From Haemaphysalis longicornis (lineage: Eukaryota > Arthropoda > Arachnida > Ixodida > Ixodidae), in assembly GCA_013339765.2 (NCBI GenBank), contig CM023454.1, positions 41,735,177 through 41,799,176 on the forward strand: 64,000 nt of DNA. The letters run 5' to 3'. Position numbers and translations under genes: made by a program. Positions 12,090 through 22,539 of this stretch are shown here, in pieces. The notes under the pieces are model-generated. The model was not told the DNA's origin and searched no databases. It saw only the letters and a list, made by a program, of their open reading frames with translations. How positions within the stretch are numbered: the stretch's first letter is position 1; every line of letters begins with the position of its first letter.

Positions 12090-12640
12090 TGCCCGCAAGA
12101 CGTTGCCTGACTTCCTGTGCGACCTCCCTATATGCAAGCCGGCGTAGGGTGACTCGGGTGAGTTCGTTTTGGCCCGAGTCCGGCCGCTAGTTCGGGAAGG
12201 TTCTGCCGATCGCTCGTGGCATCTGCGGGGCTCCGTTCGCGTCCTGGGCCGACTTCGAGGCGCGCTTCCACGAGGAGGTATTTCATTCCGACCATTACTA
12301 TCGCGTCCGCCGTGCGGTCGAAGCACGTACGCAGTACCCGCGCGACGGCTTATTCGAGTACATTCAAGCTATAGAGGAGCTCTTCAAACGACCTATACCG
12401 GCTGCGTCTGACGCAGAAATGGTTATGCACGTCTTACGACCATGCCACCCGCGCTTCCGACGTTACTTACATGGTCGTGAGTACTGGAGCTTGGAGGAAG
12501 TGGCACGATCAGTCCGGGAAAAGGAGGAAGCTATCATACCGGCGCTGAAATGTGCACCTCCTCCGCCAGTGAAGAAGGGGATTGATCCAGCTTCTGCGGG
12601 GAGAGACACATTTGAGACTTCGCCAGAGCGGAGTCCAGAG
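12090..12640 (+). pseudogene. Gypsy-type gag, frameshifted (copy 1)
   Basis: This is the capsid-like retrotransposon gag domain. It reads TLPDFLCDL, then a nonsense TAG at 12145 shared with copy 2, then FVLARVRPL. A one-base G insertion follows at about 12228 relative to copy 2. The domain core then reads FASWADFEARFHEE...VEARTQYPRD...EYIQAIEELF, and ends with MHVLRPCHPRFRRYLHGREYWSLEEVA (about 12420-12510). The SWADF, R.Q.P.E and ECH/LP blocks are hallmarks of Retrotrans_gag. No zinc knuckle follows. The 3' LTR begins 26 bases after the readable gag. Confidence 0.78.
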
Positions 12641-12665
12641 CCGCGTAAGGCAGCGCCTGGCAGAG

Positions 12666-12931
12666 TGTGGCAATCGAGAGAAGAGAAAGTCGTCAATCCC
12701 GCGGGATTGGTGTGTGGTAGGTAAAGAAAATTTGGCGCGGTACATTACCTAGGGCGGAACATTTCTCTGAAACCACCACCGCCATAATGGACTCGACCGA
12801 ACTGTGTGTGCACAGCTGGGCTGGCTCAAGACCGGACCTTCAGAAAACGGGGCTTCGGTAAAGGTGTGGTTTCAGGTGACGCAATATTCTTCTGGGGAAC
12901 ATCAGCCGGGTGCAATTACCCCTGTACCACA
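12666..12931 (+). repeat. 3' LTR of gag-only element (copy 1)
   Basis: Starts TGTGGCAATCGAG and ends CTGTACCACA; direct repeat of 11405-11645 with about 30 percent difference and a roughly 25 bp insertion. The degree of divergence suggests an old insertion. Confidence 0.7.
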
Positions 12932-14116
12932 AAACCTATTTTAGGAGTTGAAATTTTTATGGTTAGTGCTAGATGCATCTCCTTGATTTTAACATCCCCA
13001 ATAATAATCACGTTGTTCTCATGGTTGAAAAGTTTTTCAAATATCTCTTCAAACCTTTTTAGTAAAGCCTGACTTCACTAAACTGGTGGCTTGTAGATCA
13101 CTCCTATTGTGTCCTCTGTAAGACATCGTAACAGTCGTCTCATATTCTCTTTTTCTTAATGTGTATCAATGTCATCGCAGTAAAACATTCATTCCTACAC
13201 CAACGCTCCTCGACCAGCTTGCTCTGCTCGATGACCTGCTACGCTACTAGCACACTGGTTCCACAGGCTGCTCCAGACGTCGAAACCGCGAAGGCGTTCG
13301 TTGTTGATTGCTGCAACCATACGCGGTGTTGTTTCCGAGAGCGTTCTTCTGTTGTCGAGGTGTACGGTAGGGTACTGGAGCCCTGAGACCACTATGACAA
13401 TACATAAAAGTCAGCTAATATTGCGAAATCTGCTTTATCCAAATTCGTGTGGCACTTTGTCAGGGCGAAAAGTTTGTCTCCTAATGAATTCGTTCTGCGA
13501 CTGAGGGATTGTGGCTGGAGAACAGAGGATATAGTTTGCCATTACAATACTGCAGTAAAACTTCCCCTGTATCATACGCACTTTCGTTGGTGGCATTATT
13601 AGAAGCTAATAAAGCGGCCTTGACAAGTCCCCACAGTTTGGAGAAAGGCTTCCCTTCGAAGCCTACCATACCAAGTACTGCTGGAGACGTGTAATATCCT
13701 CGGGAGCTTCTACGCCACGCGTTAGCAAGAGGGGTGTTACTGAAGTGTTTACTACATATCAAATCTAGTCTGATCGCAGCCGCTGGGGAGGCAACTGATA
13801 CCCAAGGATGACCACAGCGACAGTCCATGAACTTGATGCATGCATTTCACCCTTGACACACGCATAAATAGCGCTGTCACCTGGTAAGACTGGACACAAA
13901 TTCTGTGCTAAGAACCATTCCCATAGTGTACGGGGAAAGAGAGAACATAAAGTTGTCGTGGGCCCGTGGACAATATGAACCTTCCTTTTGGCTCGCCACT
14001 GTGGCGCTCGATTACAGCAACATACTGCATTTCTGACGCGCACAATCGTGCATAGAGATATGATCTGCTTGCGACGGGCGGCGTGTTCACATGGTAAATA
14101 AGTTTCGCTTGATGTT
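12932..14116. other. right part of composite block (copy 1), no gene recognised
   Basis: Shared with 62147-63338. A 115-codon minus-strand ORF (13481-13828) is also partly open in copy 2 (62821-63042), but stops and short indels differ between copies. I recognise no domain. Similarity to copy 2 fades at about 14116, just after a short 'gtaaataagttt' stretch. Confidence 0.5.
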
Positions 14117-15763
14117 TTTTGTTCGCGTGCTCTTCTTGCCGGATTTTCTCCTCAGGTGCATTTGGCTCACAAGCCACAAGTGCGATTGGGCGATACACTG
14201 GTCACAATTGCTTCGTAAACTAGCTCCATAGCAGTTGTGCGAAAATGACAATTCTTGCAAAGGCCAACACCACATAAGAGGCTACGCCGGTTAGTCGAGA
14301 AACGCACGCTGGAGCGGGTGAAGGAAAAGCTTACGAAGAAGGATCTCAAGAAGTGCAGAACGAAAAATCCGCACTTTACATCCTTTCTGCATTTATACAT
14401 TCAGAGCCATAACGCACGTTATCTGATAAGGATCATTCTTGTCAAGATTTTCCAGTGTTACGGCTATCACTGCGCAACTTTCACCGGTCGCAAACAATCT
14501 CATATTCGTAAGTATGCTTTGTTGGTCTGCCCTCGCACCTTCTGCTTTTTTTTTTGTGTAAATGCTTTGTTCATGCGTAAGCATGCTTAAAATTCGCGAC
14601 TTCAGTGCTCCGGCTCCAAGTATGTCTGTTGTGTTAATCTTCACTGACGGGAATCGGACACTGGGAGCGAGCAGTCAGCGGGCGTTTGACATAGCCGTGC
14701 TTTCCTTGGTTTACACAACAGCAGAAAATCAGTTTTTAGTTTTTGCGGGGACCGTACAAGCAAGGTGTTCGCGGTGTATAGTTGTTGAAAAAAACCACAC
14801 TAAGGGCAACGTCGATGGCGAGTCACACACAAGATGTTTGCACCGCTTCCATTTGACATTATTCATGGCGTTTTTGTGGTGTACCAGCATCTACGACAGC
14901 TACTGCAGCAAAGTCTCCGTGAAGAAGCTCCTGAGAATTACGAACGAAAACCAAGCGATCGCCACCATAGCAATTCTTTGACGCCTATCTCGCAGAAAAT
15001 CAGCGTACGTACATATTTCGCGACGTTGCAAAGTACAAAACAATCAGTAAATAATATTGTATGCTAGGTGAGACACCTTCTTTATTTGTGAAGGTTTCAT
15101 GAGCATGACCTTGTCTGATAGCGATACCGACACGAAAGAAACATTATTCACGGGCTCATTCCTGGACAAGAAAGAAACGACACGTGAACAAATATAAGTT
15201 TGACGCATTTAATGGTGAAAAAAGCAAATCGAAGCTGAATAACACACTTCATCTATTCTGCGAAAAATATAACGTCAGTTCCCCCAAACTCACCATGATG
15301 TCAGAGCACTTGACCAAAGCTACTACATCGCGCGCTCCCAGCACCATTCAAAGTTATGCCAACAGGTCGAGGGCTGTGGTGGCGGTTGTCTTCCCGTTGT
15401 TGCTCCTCTATCGGCTATCCGCTTCCACGGGTCTGTTCCGTGTAACTATCGGGTTCTACTGGTGAGAGCCGCTATCATTCAGGACGTAGAAGTTTGGCAC
15501 GTATTGCGGCTTTGATGTGTCCTACAAAGGTTAACGCCATGCACTCACCGTTCGCCACACAAACAGGCATGGTCCACGTGACAATTACGTCGCTATTGTC
15601 CACATAACTGTACGTTTCACGGTTACTGCAATCTCTCACTATGCGATATAAGCACAATGCGCAGGACCTGTGTCCCTACAGATTAGAGAAAAACATTTGC
15701 TGAGCTCTAATAACCTGCATGGACAGTTTTGTGTGTAAGCAGCATGTTCATACCCTGTGGCTA
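14117..15763. other. no gene recognised
   Basis: Several ORFs of 80-139 codons occur on the plus strand (14255-14590, 14562-14981, 15184-15465). None shows a recognisable domain, signal peptide or convincing start. The 15070-15110 stretch ('ttctttatttgtgaaggttt') resembles 10078-10100, hinting at one more decayed repeat. Confidence 0.5.
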
Positions 15764-16187
15764 GGGGTAACGGTCTAATTAGTGTCGCATAAGGGCTGCG
15801 ATGGGAGCAGGCATAGTTAATTTTACTCAACCGGCCGAACCGCTTCCGTTCACTGACTAGCCAGAGTCACTGTTGTATTACTAATGACTCGAGGTAGTCT
15901 CGTGAGCGGAAGCGGTTTGTCCGGCTGGGTAAAACCAAGACCGACGGATGTGTTTGCCGTTGCGAAACAACACACGCCAGCATTGCTCCACTGGATGGGA
16001 GCAGTCTGTCTTCATTTTTACCCAACCGGACAAACCGCTTCCGCTAACTGACCAGCCAGAGCCATTATTAATAATTACCACTGACTTTGGCTAGTCAGTG
16101 CGTGACAGCAGTTCGACCATTAGGATAAAATCAACTATGACTGCTCCCAATGCCGCCATCTGGTGACACTAATTAGACCGTTACCCC
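15764..16187. mobile_element. foldback MITE with nested internal inverted repeats
   Basis: The two ends are inverted complements over about 65 bp. They begin GGGGTAACGGTCTAATTAGTG at the left; the right end finishes CACTAATTAGACCGTTACCCC. Inside, a second module of about 65 bp (TTTTAC.CAACCGGACAAACC...) occurs three times: forward at about 15821, inverted at about 15882-15946 and forward at about 16015-16078. It has no coding capacity. I see no clean target-site duplication. It is likely a non-autonomous DNA transposon of undetermined superfamily. Confidence 0.8.
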
Positions 16188-17709
16188 GCTGCTTTTAAGT
16201 GACTGCCGCATCCACGTGCTTTGTTTATGTTGAATAAATTACTTGGTAAAGCTGGCGTCGACGATACGTGCAGTGTTCTGACCTCTTCCTGTACCTTCTT
16301 GACGTTGTGTAGCTCGAGGATAGGTGTTGATTCAGCAGTAGGTTTTCACGCTAAGAAGCCAGGCGTGACGGGTAGAAAGTGGTTTTGAATAACGTTTCAT
16401 ATATGGCGATTCGTGACATGGGAATTATAAACAACCTTAGTATTCTGAAAACAATGTTACCTACCTAGGCTTATGCCCAAAGCTCGCTCGGGTGGGTGGT
16501 GGAGTGCACTATTTGCTCAAAAATGGAATATATTACGGTTTTAAAACAAACTATTGCAGTTATGATGGCAGTGTAGTTTTTTGTAGAGTCTTTGCAGACT
16601 GCCAAGCGACTTGGTGTACATTTTTTTATTTTAAAGTAACATTCTTTTACTACCAAACTAAAACTTCACAATGTTTCTAAACCGCCAAAACACTGAGCCC
16701 CTGTTGGGATGGTGTACAGGAGATAAGGAGTGCAATTTTTAAATAGTATTTTTCAGTGTTTTTTTTTCTTAGTGTCTCATTTATTTTATTTTAAAAACTT
16801 GATTATAAAAATCCGCTGCATTGCAGGGCAGCTGCACTATTTTCACTCCTATGTAAAACAATACGAAAAGGACATCCTTGATTTTTGAAACTTTTACAAA
16901 GAGAACCACAGTTGTTCCCTATCCCTGGCTGGTGCAACATGATGCACCCTTTTTGTTTTGTGGCTTTAGAGCTCTGACTACAAACTTGAAGAAGTAGCGC
17001 GAAGACATACCAGACATACCGGACATACCGGACCTGCCGACTCCCACGCAAGTCGAGAAATGACCAGTATGGCTTAACAATAACGAAAGTAAAATGAAGG
17101 AGACCATGCACGGTTCTAACACGCAGCAGAACTGCTTTTGAAATCTATTCCTCAAGCTGTGCTTCTTACATTTTTGAATGGATCTTGTAATGCACGTACT
17201 GCTGCTTTTGCGTGCCCCGTGGAGGCATACTCAGAACAATTGAACTGTGATGATGACCATCAAACCTTTGAGAAAAGACAATATGTGGAGACAATGTTCA
17301 GCATAAAAAGATCGACATTTGGACATGTTGGAAGTGGTGGTTGAACATGTTGAGACGCGAAGCGAAGCCACCAAAATGGATAGACAAAAGTTCTAAGATC
17401 TGTCGGCTCTTTTCTTGTGTGAGTGTTGAGGTTTCCCTGCCTCGTGATGGTCAATTCGAGCTTAAGGCCGATGGGAAAATTGTTCCGGTGGTAAAGGAAA
17501 ACTAAATACCAGCTCAAAAACTTCTGGAGCGCCAGACATCGCGCGCTGTCGCTTTCAAGGGTGCCAGTCGATTGTATTTGGGGAAAACCTTTTGTGATCG
17601 TAATGAACACTTTGTTCTGTAAAAGATAATTTAAAATGATATGCCAAAGTAGTAAGGGTGCAACAAAAAATATGACTTCAATATATTTCCAAGAACCAGG
17701 CATTCGATT
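16188..17709. other. no gene recognised; short minisatellite
   Basis: AT-rich sequence. A short imperfect tandem array of a 9-10 base unit (gacataccg) lies at about 17004-17035. No ORF with recognisable homology is present. Confidence 0.5.
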
Positions 17710-18105
17710 TGTTTGTTTGTATTGTTTTTACTCCCGGTCGCGCCCGGCTGTGTTATCTGTGTCCCAAGCGAATCGTGTGTTCCATTCTTTATTTTTATGC
17801 TGCACGGATTATCTCATACTGATAAGGAGAGCGTTTCGCACTAACGTCACAAGCCTCGACTAATCTTCTTTGTTCTACAATGTTGTAGATGTAAATCGCG
17901 GTTCGAGAAACAATCGCGCCGAAAGATAAAAGCCTGCAGAGCAGACACCGCGGAAATAGAATTGCCGATGCCAGTATACGCACGTCACTTTGTTGGCTGA
18001 TGTATCGCCGCTTTAGTATTCTTTGAGTTGTTAAGGGAGCACATGTTCGCCACAATAAACTTGCTGTTTCTTCAAGACAGCTGCGTCGTCTTTGGCTACG
18101 TGACA
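17710..18105 (+). repeat. 5' LTR of G1
   Basis: Starts TGTTTGTTTG and ends CTACGTGACA. It contains 'cgcgcccggctg', 'agcctgcagagcaga', 'gtcactttgttg' and an AATAAA at 18054-18059. It aligns throughout with 20519-20900 and its 3' half with 1-176. Confidence 0.88.
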
Positions 18106-18264
18106 TCTGGTGGAGGTATGGGGTACGCACACTTTATGCTACCAAGAATATCTGGAAGCCACCAAGCCATTCCAACTAGAACCAGCCGGCGACTGCAAGG
18201 CCTCCCGCCCGAGTTTGGTCTCCTGCCAGACGGACCCGAAAGAACGACCGCTGGAACCACCACC

Positions 18265-19570
18265 ATGGTGCAAGAAGCCCAAATCGTCTTGCAGCAGCCA
18301 CGGAAACCGTCAACATTCCGAGGAACCCCCGAAGAAGACCCAGAAGAATTCTGGACAAAATGCAGCGCGTCGTGATCTTCAGCAGGTGAGACGACGCAGA
18401 AACGTTCCGGCATGTTTTGTTTTACTTGAAAGATTCAGCTCGCACTTGGTTCGACAACCATGAGAGCTCCTTGACGAACTGGGCTCACTTCAAAAGCGAG
18501 TACCTTAAGACCCCGACTACCGTAGTCAGAAAAGAACGCCCAGCCCTTATGCTTAAAACTCGAACGCAGCACCCCAATGAAGGGGTCATGATCTTAGTCG
18601 AGGAGAAGAAGCGACTTTTTCGACGTGCAGACCCAGAAATGACGGAGGAAAAGAAACTAAGGTTTCTGATGCGAGGACTAAACCATGAACACATAGCTTG
18701 CCTTGTCCGCAACCGCCATAAAACCGTGGCTGAATTCGCGTTTGAAGCTGCCACGATGAAGAAGCCCCTAGCACATCTATCGAGGCCATACGACCGCCCA
18801 GTCAACGCGCGTTCTCGGATACCATCGGTGCCCCCAATGGGAGCTCCGATACATTACGCAAGACCATCGAGCAGTGGTAAGAGAGAAGCTTCCGAAGCTT
18901 TTTCCAATGAAACCACAACCTCAAGTGGCTTCCCTGACCGACGCAGTCCGAGAAGAAGTGTAAAACGCACTGTGAATTTCTGCGCCGTCGGAAGCATCCC
19001 GCGAACCACATGCCACGACCTACTCCGCGGCTGTTCTTCGACCCCCCATGATTTACCCTATTGTCGAGAAGCCCCGCCTTACCGCCGTCCACTGTCGCTC
19101 GCACTACCCCCTGCGGCCCAAAACCAGAACTAGAGGAAGACAAACATTTGGCGATCCCCCGATAATCGTCTTCTGTGCTACCACTTCGGAGAGGCCGACC
19201 ACATCTACCGTCGCTGCCCTTACAACCGGCTCAGTTTGCAAATGATCTCCGTCGACGCACCTCGCCCTCTCCCTGGGCAACGACCATGTGAGAACAACGA
19301 CTACCTATCTCAAACCCGCCGTGGCCCAGCCCATTTCAACCGTTCGTCGTCGCCCTACCGATACCAATCGCCAAGCCGCCGTAAGAATACGCTGACTTCA
19401 CAAGCGGAAGGTCCCCCAGCCCACTCAGGGGAAACACAAAGCAGCAACTTCGGTGGTGAAGTTTCGCAACGGCGGAAAAATGAAAACTCTCCAACGACGA
19501 AGCGACTCGCTGAACACCATGATTCACGAGTGCCCCGACGCACAACAACCCGATATAACAATGACGTGAA
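18265..19570 (+). pseudogene. G1 gag polyprotein, frameshifted
   Basis: The likely start is ATG 18265 (MVQEAQIVLQQPRKPSTF). The frame breaks near 18375 and resumes in another frame at about 18405 with the Retrotrans_gag core: YLKDSARTWFDNHE, then RTQHPNEGV, then LMRGLNHEHIA. An arginine-rich nucleocapsid region follows a zinc knuckle at about 19175-19218. The knuckle reads CYHFGEADHIYRRC, so the second cysteine of the CCHC finger is phenylalanine. Gag would form the particle and bind element RNA. Several stops make it non-functional. Confidence 0.85.
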
Positions 19571-19749
19571 TTCATAACGCGACGACAGTGAATACTGCGC
19601 TACGCGTACGTGACGTGACCGAACCTGCCGATGAGAATACGACGAAGACCACGACGCACAGTGCACGACCGTCAACACGCACAAGCCGAGATACGACGCC
19701 ACGACACACAGGGAACTCGAAGAAGGCAGCGTCCGACTTTCAGCTGTCC

Positions 19750-20400
19750 ATCGATACTTTAAAGAAGTCGCCCTCATAGACGCGGGAGCCGCCTACTCAC
19801 TCATGAGGGGATTATTTGCGTCTAAGCTGAAGAACGTTATGACCAGATGGGACCGTCGGCATATTCGAACAGTAGAAGGCTACATTGCGCGTCACCACTA
19901 CCAGCACAACGTACCCTGCGGCGTTCGTCATGTTGCCTAACTGCTCCCACGACGTTATTCTTAGAATAGGCTTTTTGACGGACAACGGGGCAAAAATTGA
20001 TCTACATGCCAAGTCCATAACTTTTTCTCCGATGACTGCACGGGGCCGGAACCAAATCCTGAACATCGTGCTGCTTTAAGCATCGCCGATGATCAAGTCA
20101 CCCTGCCAACCCGCGCAAGCTTGATGATCACCGTTTAATGTGAAGATGCTGTTCCTGACGTCGACACTATTGTATAGAGTGACCACATGTTGCCCCTCGA
20201 CCACGGTGTCCCCGTCGCAAGAGACATTGCACGCTTTACGCAGCGCCAAAGCCAAGCTTTTGGTCACTAATTTCAGCGAGGAGTACCAGCATTTAAAAAG
20301 GGGCGCAAGAAGTAAGTGACGTGATTGCGGTTGCCTACTTTGAACTCGCACCCGACGACCTTCAAGCTTCCAAACCCAATGCTTTGTTCACGGCACTGGG
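19750..20400 (+). pseudogene. G1 aspartic protease remnant and linker
   Basis: At 19773 the sequence reads LIDAGAAYSLM, matching the retroviral-type protease active site D-T/S-G-A with alanine in place of threonine/serine. After a frameshift, 19885-20079 continues the protease fold with HDVILRIGFL. Linker fragments follow to about 20400. No RT motif (YVDD/FADD) is present before the 3' LTR. Confidence 0.72.
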
Positions 20401-20518
20401 CAAGATGACAGACTTATTTGTTATGGTTTGTTCGGACTGCCATTTAATTTTAACATCGGGTCAATGTACTCTTACAAGAAGGCTAATACCGTGAACTAGG
20501 CATTGGGTTTCAAGGTTT

Positions 20519-20900
20519 GTTTGGTTTTTACTGCCCGGCCGCGCCCGGCTGTTCTCTGTCACAAGCGAAGCGCGTGTTCGTTTTTTATTTTTGTGCCGCA
20601 CGGGTTATGCCATTCTGATGCGGAGACCGTTTCCCACTAACGTCACAATCCTCGAATAATATTCTTTGATCTACAATGTTCTAGGTGTAAATCGACGGTT
20701 TTGGAAACACTAGCGCCGAAAGATAAAAGCCTGCAGAGCAGATGCCACAGTGTTCGAATCGCCGACACCAGTCTACGCACGTCACTTTGTTGACTGCTGT
20801 TTCGCCGCCTTGTAATCTTTGAGTTGTTAGTGGAGCACAAGTTTGCTCAATAAAATTGTCGTTTCTTCACGACAGCTGCGTCGTCTTGGCCTACGTGACA
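20519..20900 (+). repeat. 3' LTR of G1
   Basis: Starts TGTTTGGTTTTTACTGCC and ends CTACGTGACA; contains AATAAA at 20849-20854. Same orientation as 17710-18105. Confidence 0.87.
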
Positions 20901-21543
20901 ATATGTCACAAAAACTTCAGATTCAGATCAGGGAGCTTGGAATTCAGGCTGTATCTGAAACAATAATACCTAGGGAATTGATCACAGCATGGAGTAAGCC
21001 TTAGCTCTGGCACCGGATTGATAAATGGCCCTTAAAAGCAAATTTGCCTTTTTATAGAGAAAACGAGGAGTGCGTGTACATGATTAATGAAAATCAAGGC
21101 CGCATCTAGACTGCCGTCCGACGGTATTATAAGCACTCCACTATATCGATGTTTACCTGCTTTTATAACAAAATTGCCGCGTCTGGCACTACATCGCTGT
21201 AGATAACTTGAAGCTAGGAAACCTAACCTAAACATAACATAAGATAACCAAACGCACACAAAGCAATCATTTATAACACCAAAAGTAACCTAACCCATAA
21301 AAGTTACACTTCAATAAAAGAATAAAAAAACAACCGCGGCAAGTGCCGGTCTCGAACAACCGACTTTAGGATCGAGAAGCTAAAAAGGATACTCTACACT
21401 ACAATGACAGACTCTATGGCCGGGGCTGGCCTAGTGGTAAATATTTGAATGTAGTCGGAAGCCACTCTAGCCTACCCTGCAACGATCAGCTAGAGTGCCG
21501 TAGCACGGCACTCTAGACACTGCGGAAAATCAGAGAAGGGCTT
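20901..21543. other. no gene; 11 bp hairpin next to G2
   Basis: No coding sequence. A perfect hairpin with 11 bp arms (CTAGAGTGCCG) and a 5-base loop (tagca) lies at 21490-21516. A weak tRNA-B-box-like sequence on the minus strand near 21340 (GTTCGAGACC) has no matching A box. Confidence 0.6.
21490..21516. repeat. perfect 11 bp hairpin
   Basis: CTAGAGTGCCG, loop TAGCA, CGGCACTCTAG. The core TGCCG-TAGCA-CGGCA recurs at 23173-23187 inside G2. Confidence 0.85.
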
Positions 21544-22227
21544 TGTGATTAAATATACCAGCGAAGTGGAATAGCCCCTCATTTCACGCGAAAAAAGAAG
21601 CTTCTCAGACCAACCGGGTGCGCTTGAGGTAGAGGAAGAAGAGGTCTGAACAATGCGCGGGTAGAGAGTGAGCGAGACCGAGCCAGGAGGCAAGGTGGAT
21701 CGAACGGGGCACCGCACTGTGAGAAACCGCGTAAGACGTCCGGTTTTCGTGCCACACCGAGAGACGGCTTCGCCGCCAAGGCCCGGGGCATCGTCGCCAG
21801 CACGAAGTACCGTCTACCGGGCTCCAGCATTCCGAACTGCGGGTGACCAGGCGCGAGGCGGGATCAGGACCTTCAGCTGACCCGGCTGATATACTTCCGG
21901 CATTGTATCCTGTGCAGCCAACCTAGACTATGCAAGCACCACTACGAGGGCGACGTCGGCAACCGCGTCCTCGTGAAACCGATCGTGAGCGGGTTCTGTT
22001 CTTTGGGCATTCACGTGGGGACGGTCGCTGACCTTGTTGTTGTGGGCAGAGGAAGCTGGCCACTTGGGTTATTTTCCTTAGCTGAGTGTCTCTTCTAACG
22101 TTTCGTGTATAACCTTTCGTCATTGCTTTAAAGCCTCTATCCTGTAACGTCTGTAAATATAATGTCTGCTTCTCGTTCGCACCAAGAGCATTCTCTTCGT
22201 TTTGCTTGATCCGGCCTATTCATGACA
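21544..22227 (+). repeat. 5' LTR of G2
   Basis: Starts TGTGATTAAATATACC and ends CATGACA. Aligns with 25127-25828: 'gagcgagaccgagcca', 'gcgtaagacgtccgg', 'cggcatcg/cggcattg' and 'cattcccttcgttt' type blocks are shared. The interior begins with 'tggtgagcctgcc', where the primer-binding site is expected. Confidence 0.85.
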
Positions 22228-22539
22228 AAAAGTGGTGAGCCTGCCAGGATCTTATGATTAACATTTGCGGACATTGGTTGAATGCTCTGTGAGGACGAGT
22301 GATTTGACATTGGGAGGATGGATTTGGACAACGTAATGGTGATAAGTTCACAGCTAGGATTGAGGGGACCCGAACTTCGGCTGCGGTTTGAAAACAAGCG
22401 CGTGGATGAATGGTCTGAGAGGGCAGAGAGAGAGAAGCAGCGGAAAGGCAAAAGGAAGCTGAAGAAAGGGAGTTGGTGGTCCTCGAACTTAAGCTGCGCA
22501 TCCAAGAAGGGGAACAACATACTGCAGTATTGGTCAAAC

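Larger units (their letters stand above)
11405..12931 (+). mobile_element. gag-only LTR retrotransposon, about 1.5 kb (copy 1)
   Basis: Two direct repeats of about 241 and 266 bp flank a 1.0 kb interior. Each repeat starts TGTGG and ends CCACA, so each has the short TG...CA inverted termini of an LTR. Two bases after the left repeat, TGGCGTCCTGAACGTGGG (11648-11665) resembles a retroviral-type tRNA primer-binding site. The interior encodes only a Gypsy-type gag; there is no room for protease, RT, RNase H or integrase. It would have to be mobilised in trans. Internal deletion of a longer Gypsy element is the simplest origin. The matching copy is at 60634-62146. Confidence 0.72.
5520..14116 (+). 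repeat. composite block, copy 1 (direct repeat of 49735-63338)
   Basis: From about 5520 ('ggcaacgttaaac') to about 14116 this sequence is collinear with 49735-63338 in the same orientation, apart from the 5.1 kb LINE in copy 2 and small indels. One 150-base sample (7370-7520 against 51482-51632) differs at about six sites by eye. Contents in order: RTE LINE, second RTE-type RT tail, unrecognised sequence, gag-only LTR element, unrecognised sequence. Nonsense codons are shared between the copies (TAG at 7099 and 51222; TAG at 12145 and 61361), which points to duplication after the genes had decayed. Confidence 0.88.
17710..20900 (+). mobile_element. Gypsy-type LTR retrotransposon G1, internally deleted
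   Basis: Two direct LTRs (17710-18105 and 20519-20900) enclose gag, a zinc-knuckle remnant and a protease remnant. There is then about 440 bp of linker-like sequence and no reverse transcriptase, RNase H or integrase. The element is therefore a deletion derivative, 3.2 kb against the 5-7 kb usual for Gypsy elements. It has many frameshifts. Confidence 0.88.

Noticed and set aside
5520..14116. Composite block as one giant DNA transposon (Polinton/Maverick-like)
   Set aside because: No protein-primed polymerase, retroviral-like integrase, packaging ATPase or long terminal inverted repeats were found; contents are decayed retroelements.
14562..14981. 139-codon plus-strand ORF
   Set aside because: No motif, odd composition and no supporting context; I could not separate it from chance and did not call a gene.
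21229..21241. CCTAACCTAA, resembling the arthropod telomere repeat
   Set aside because: Only two units, followed by irregular 'aacataac' sequence; not an interstitial telomere array.
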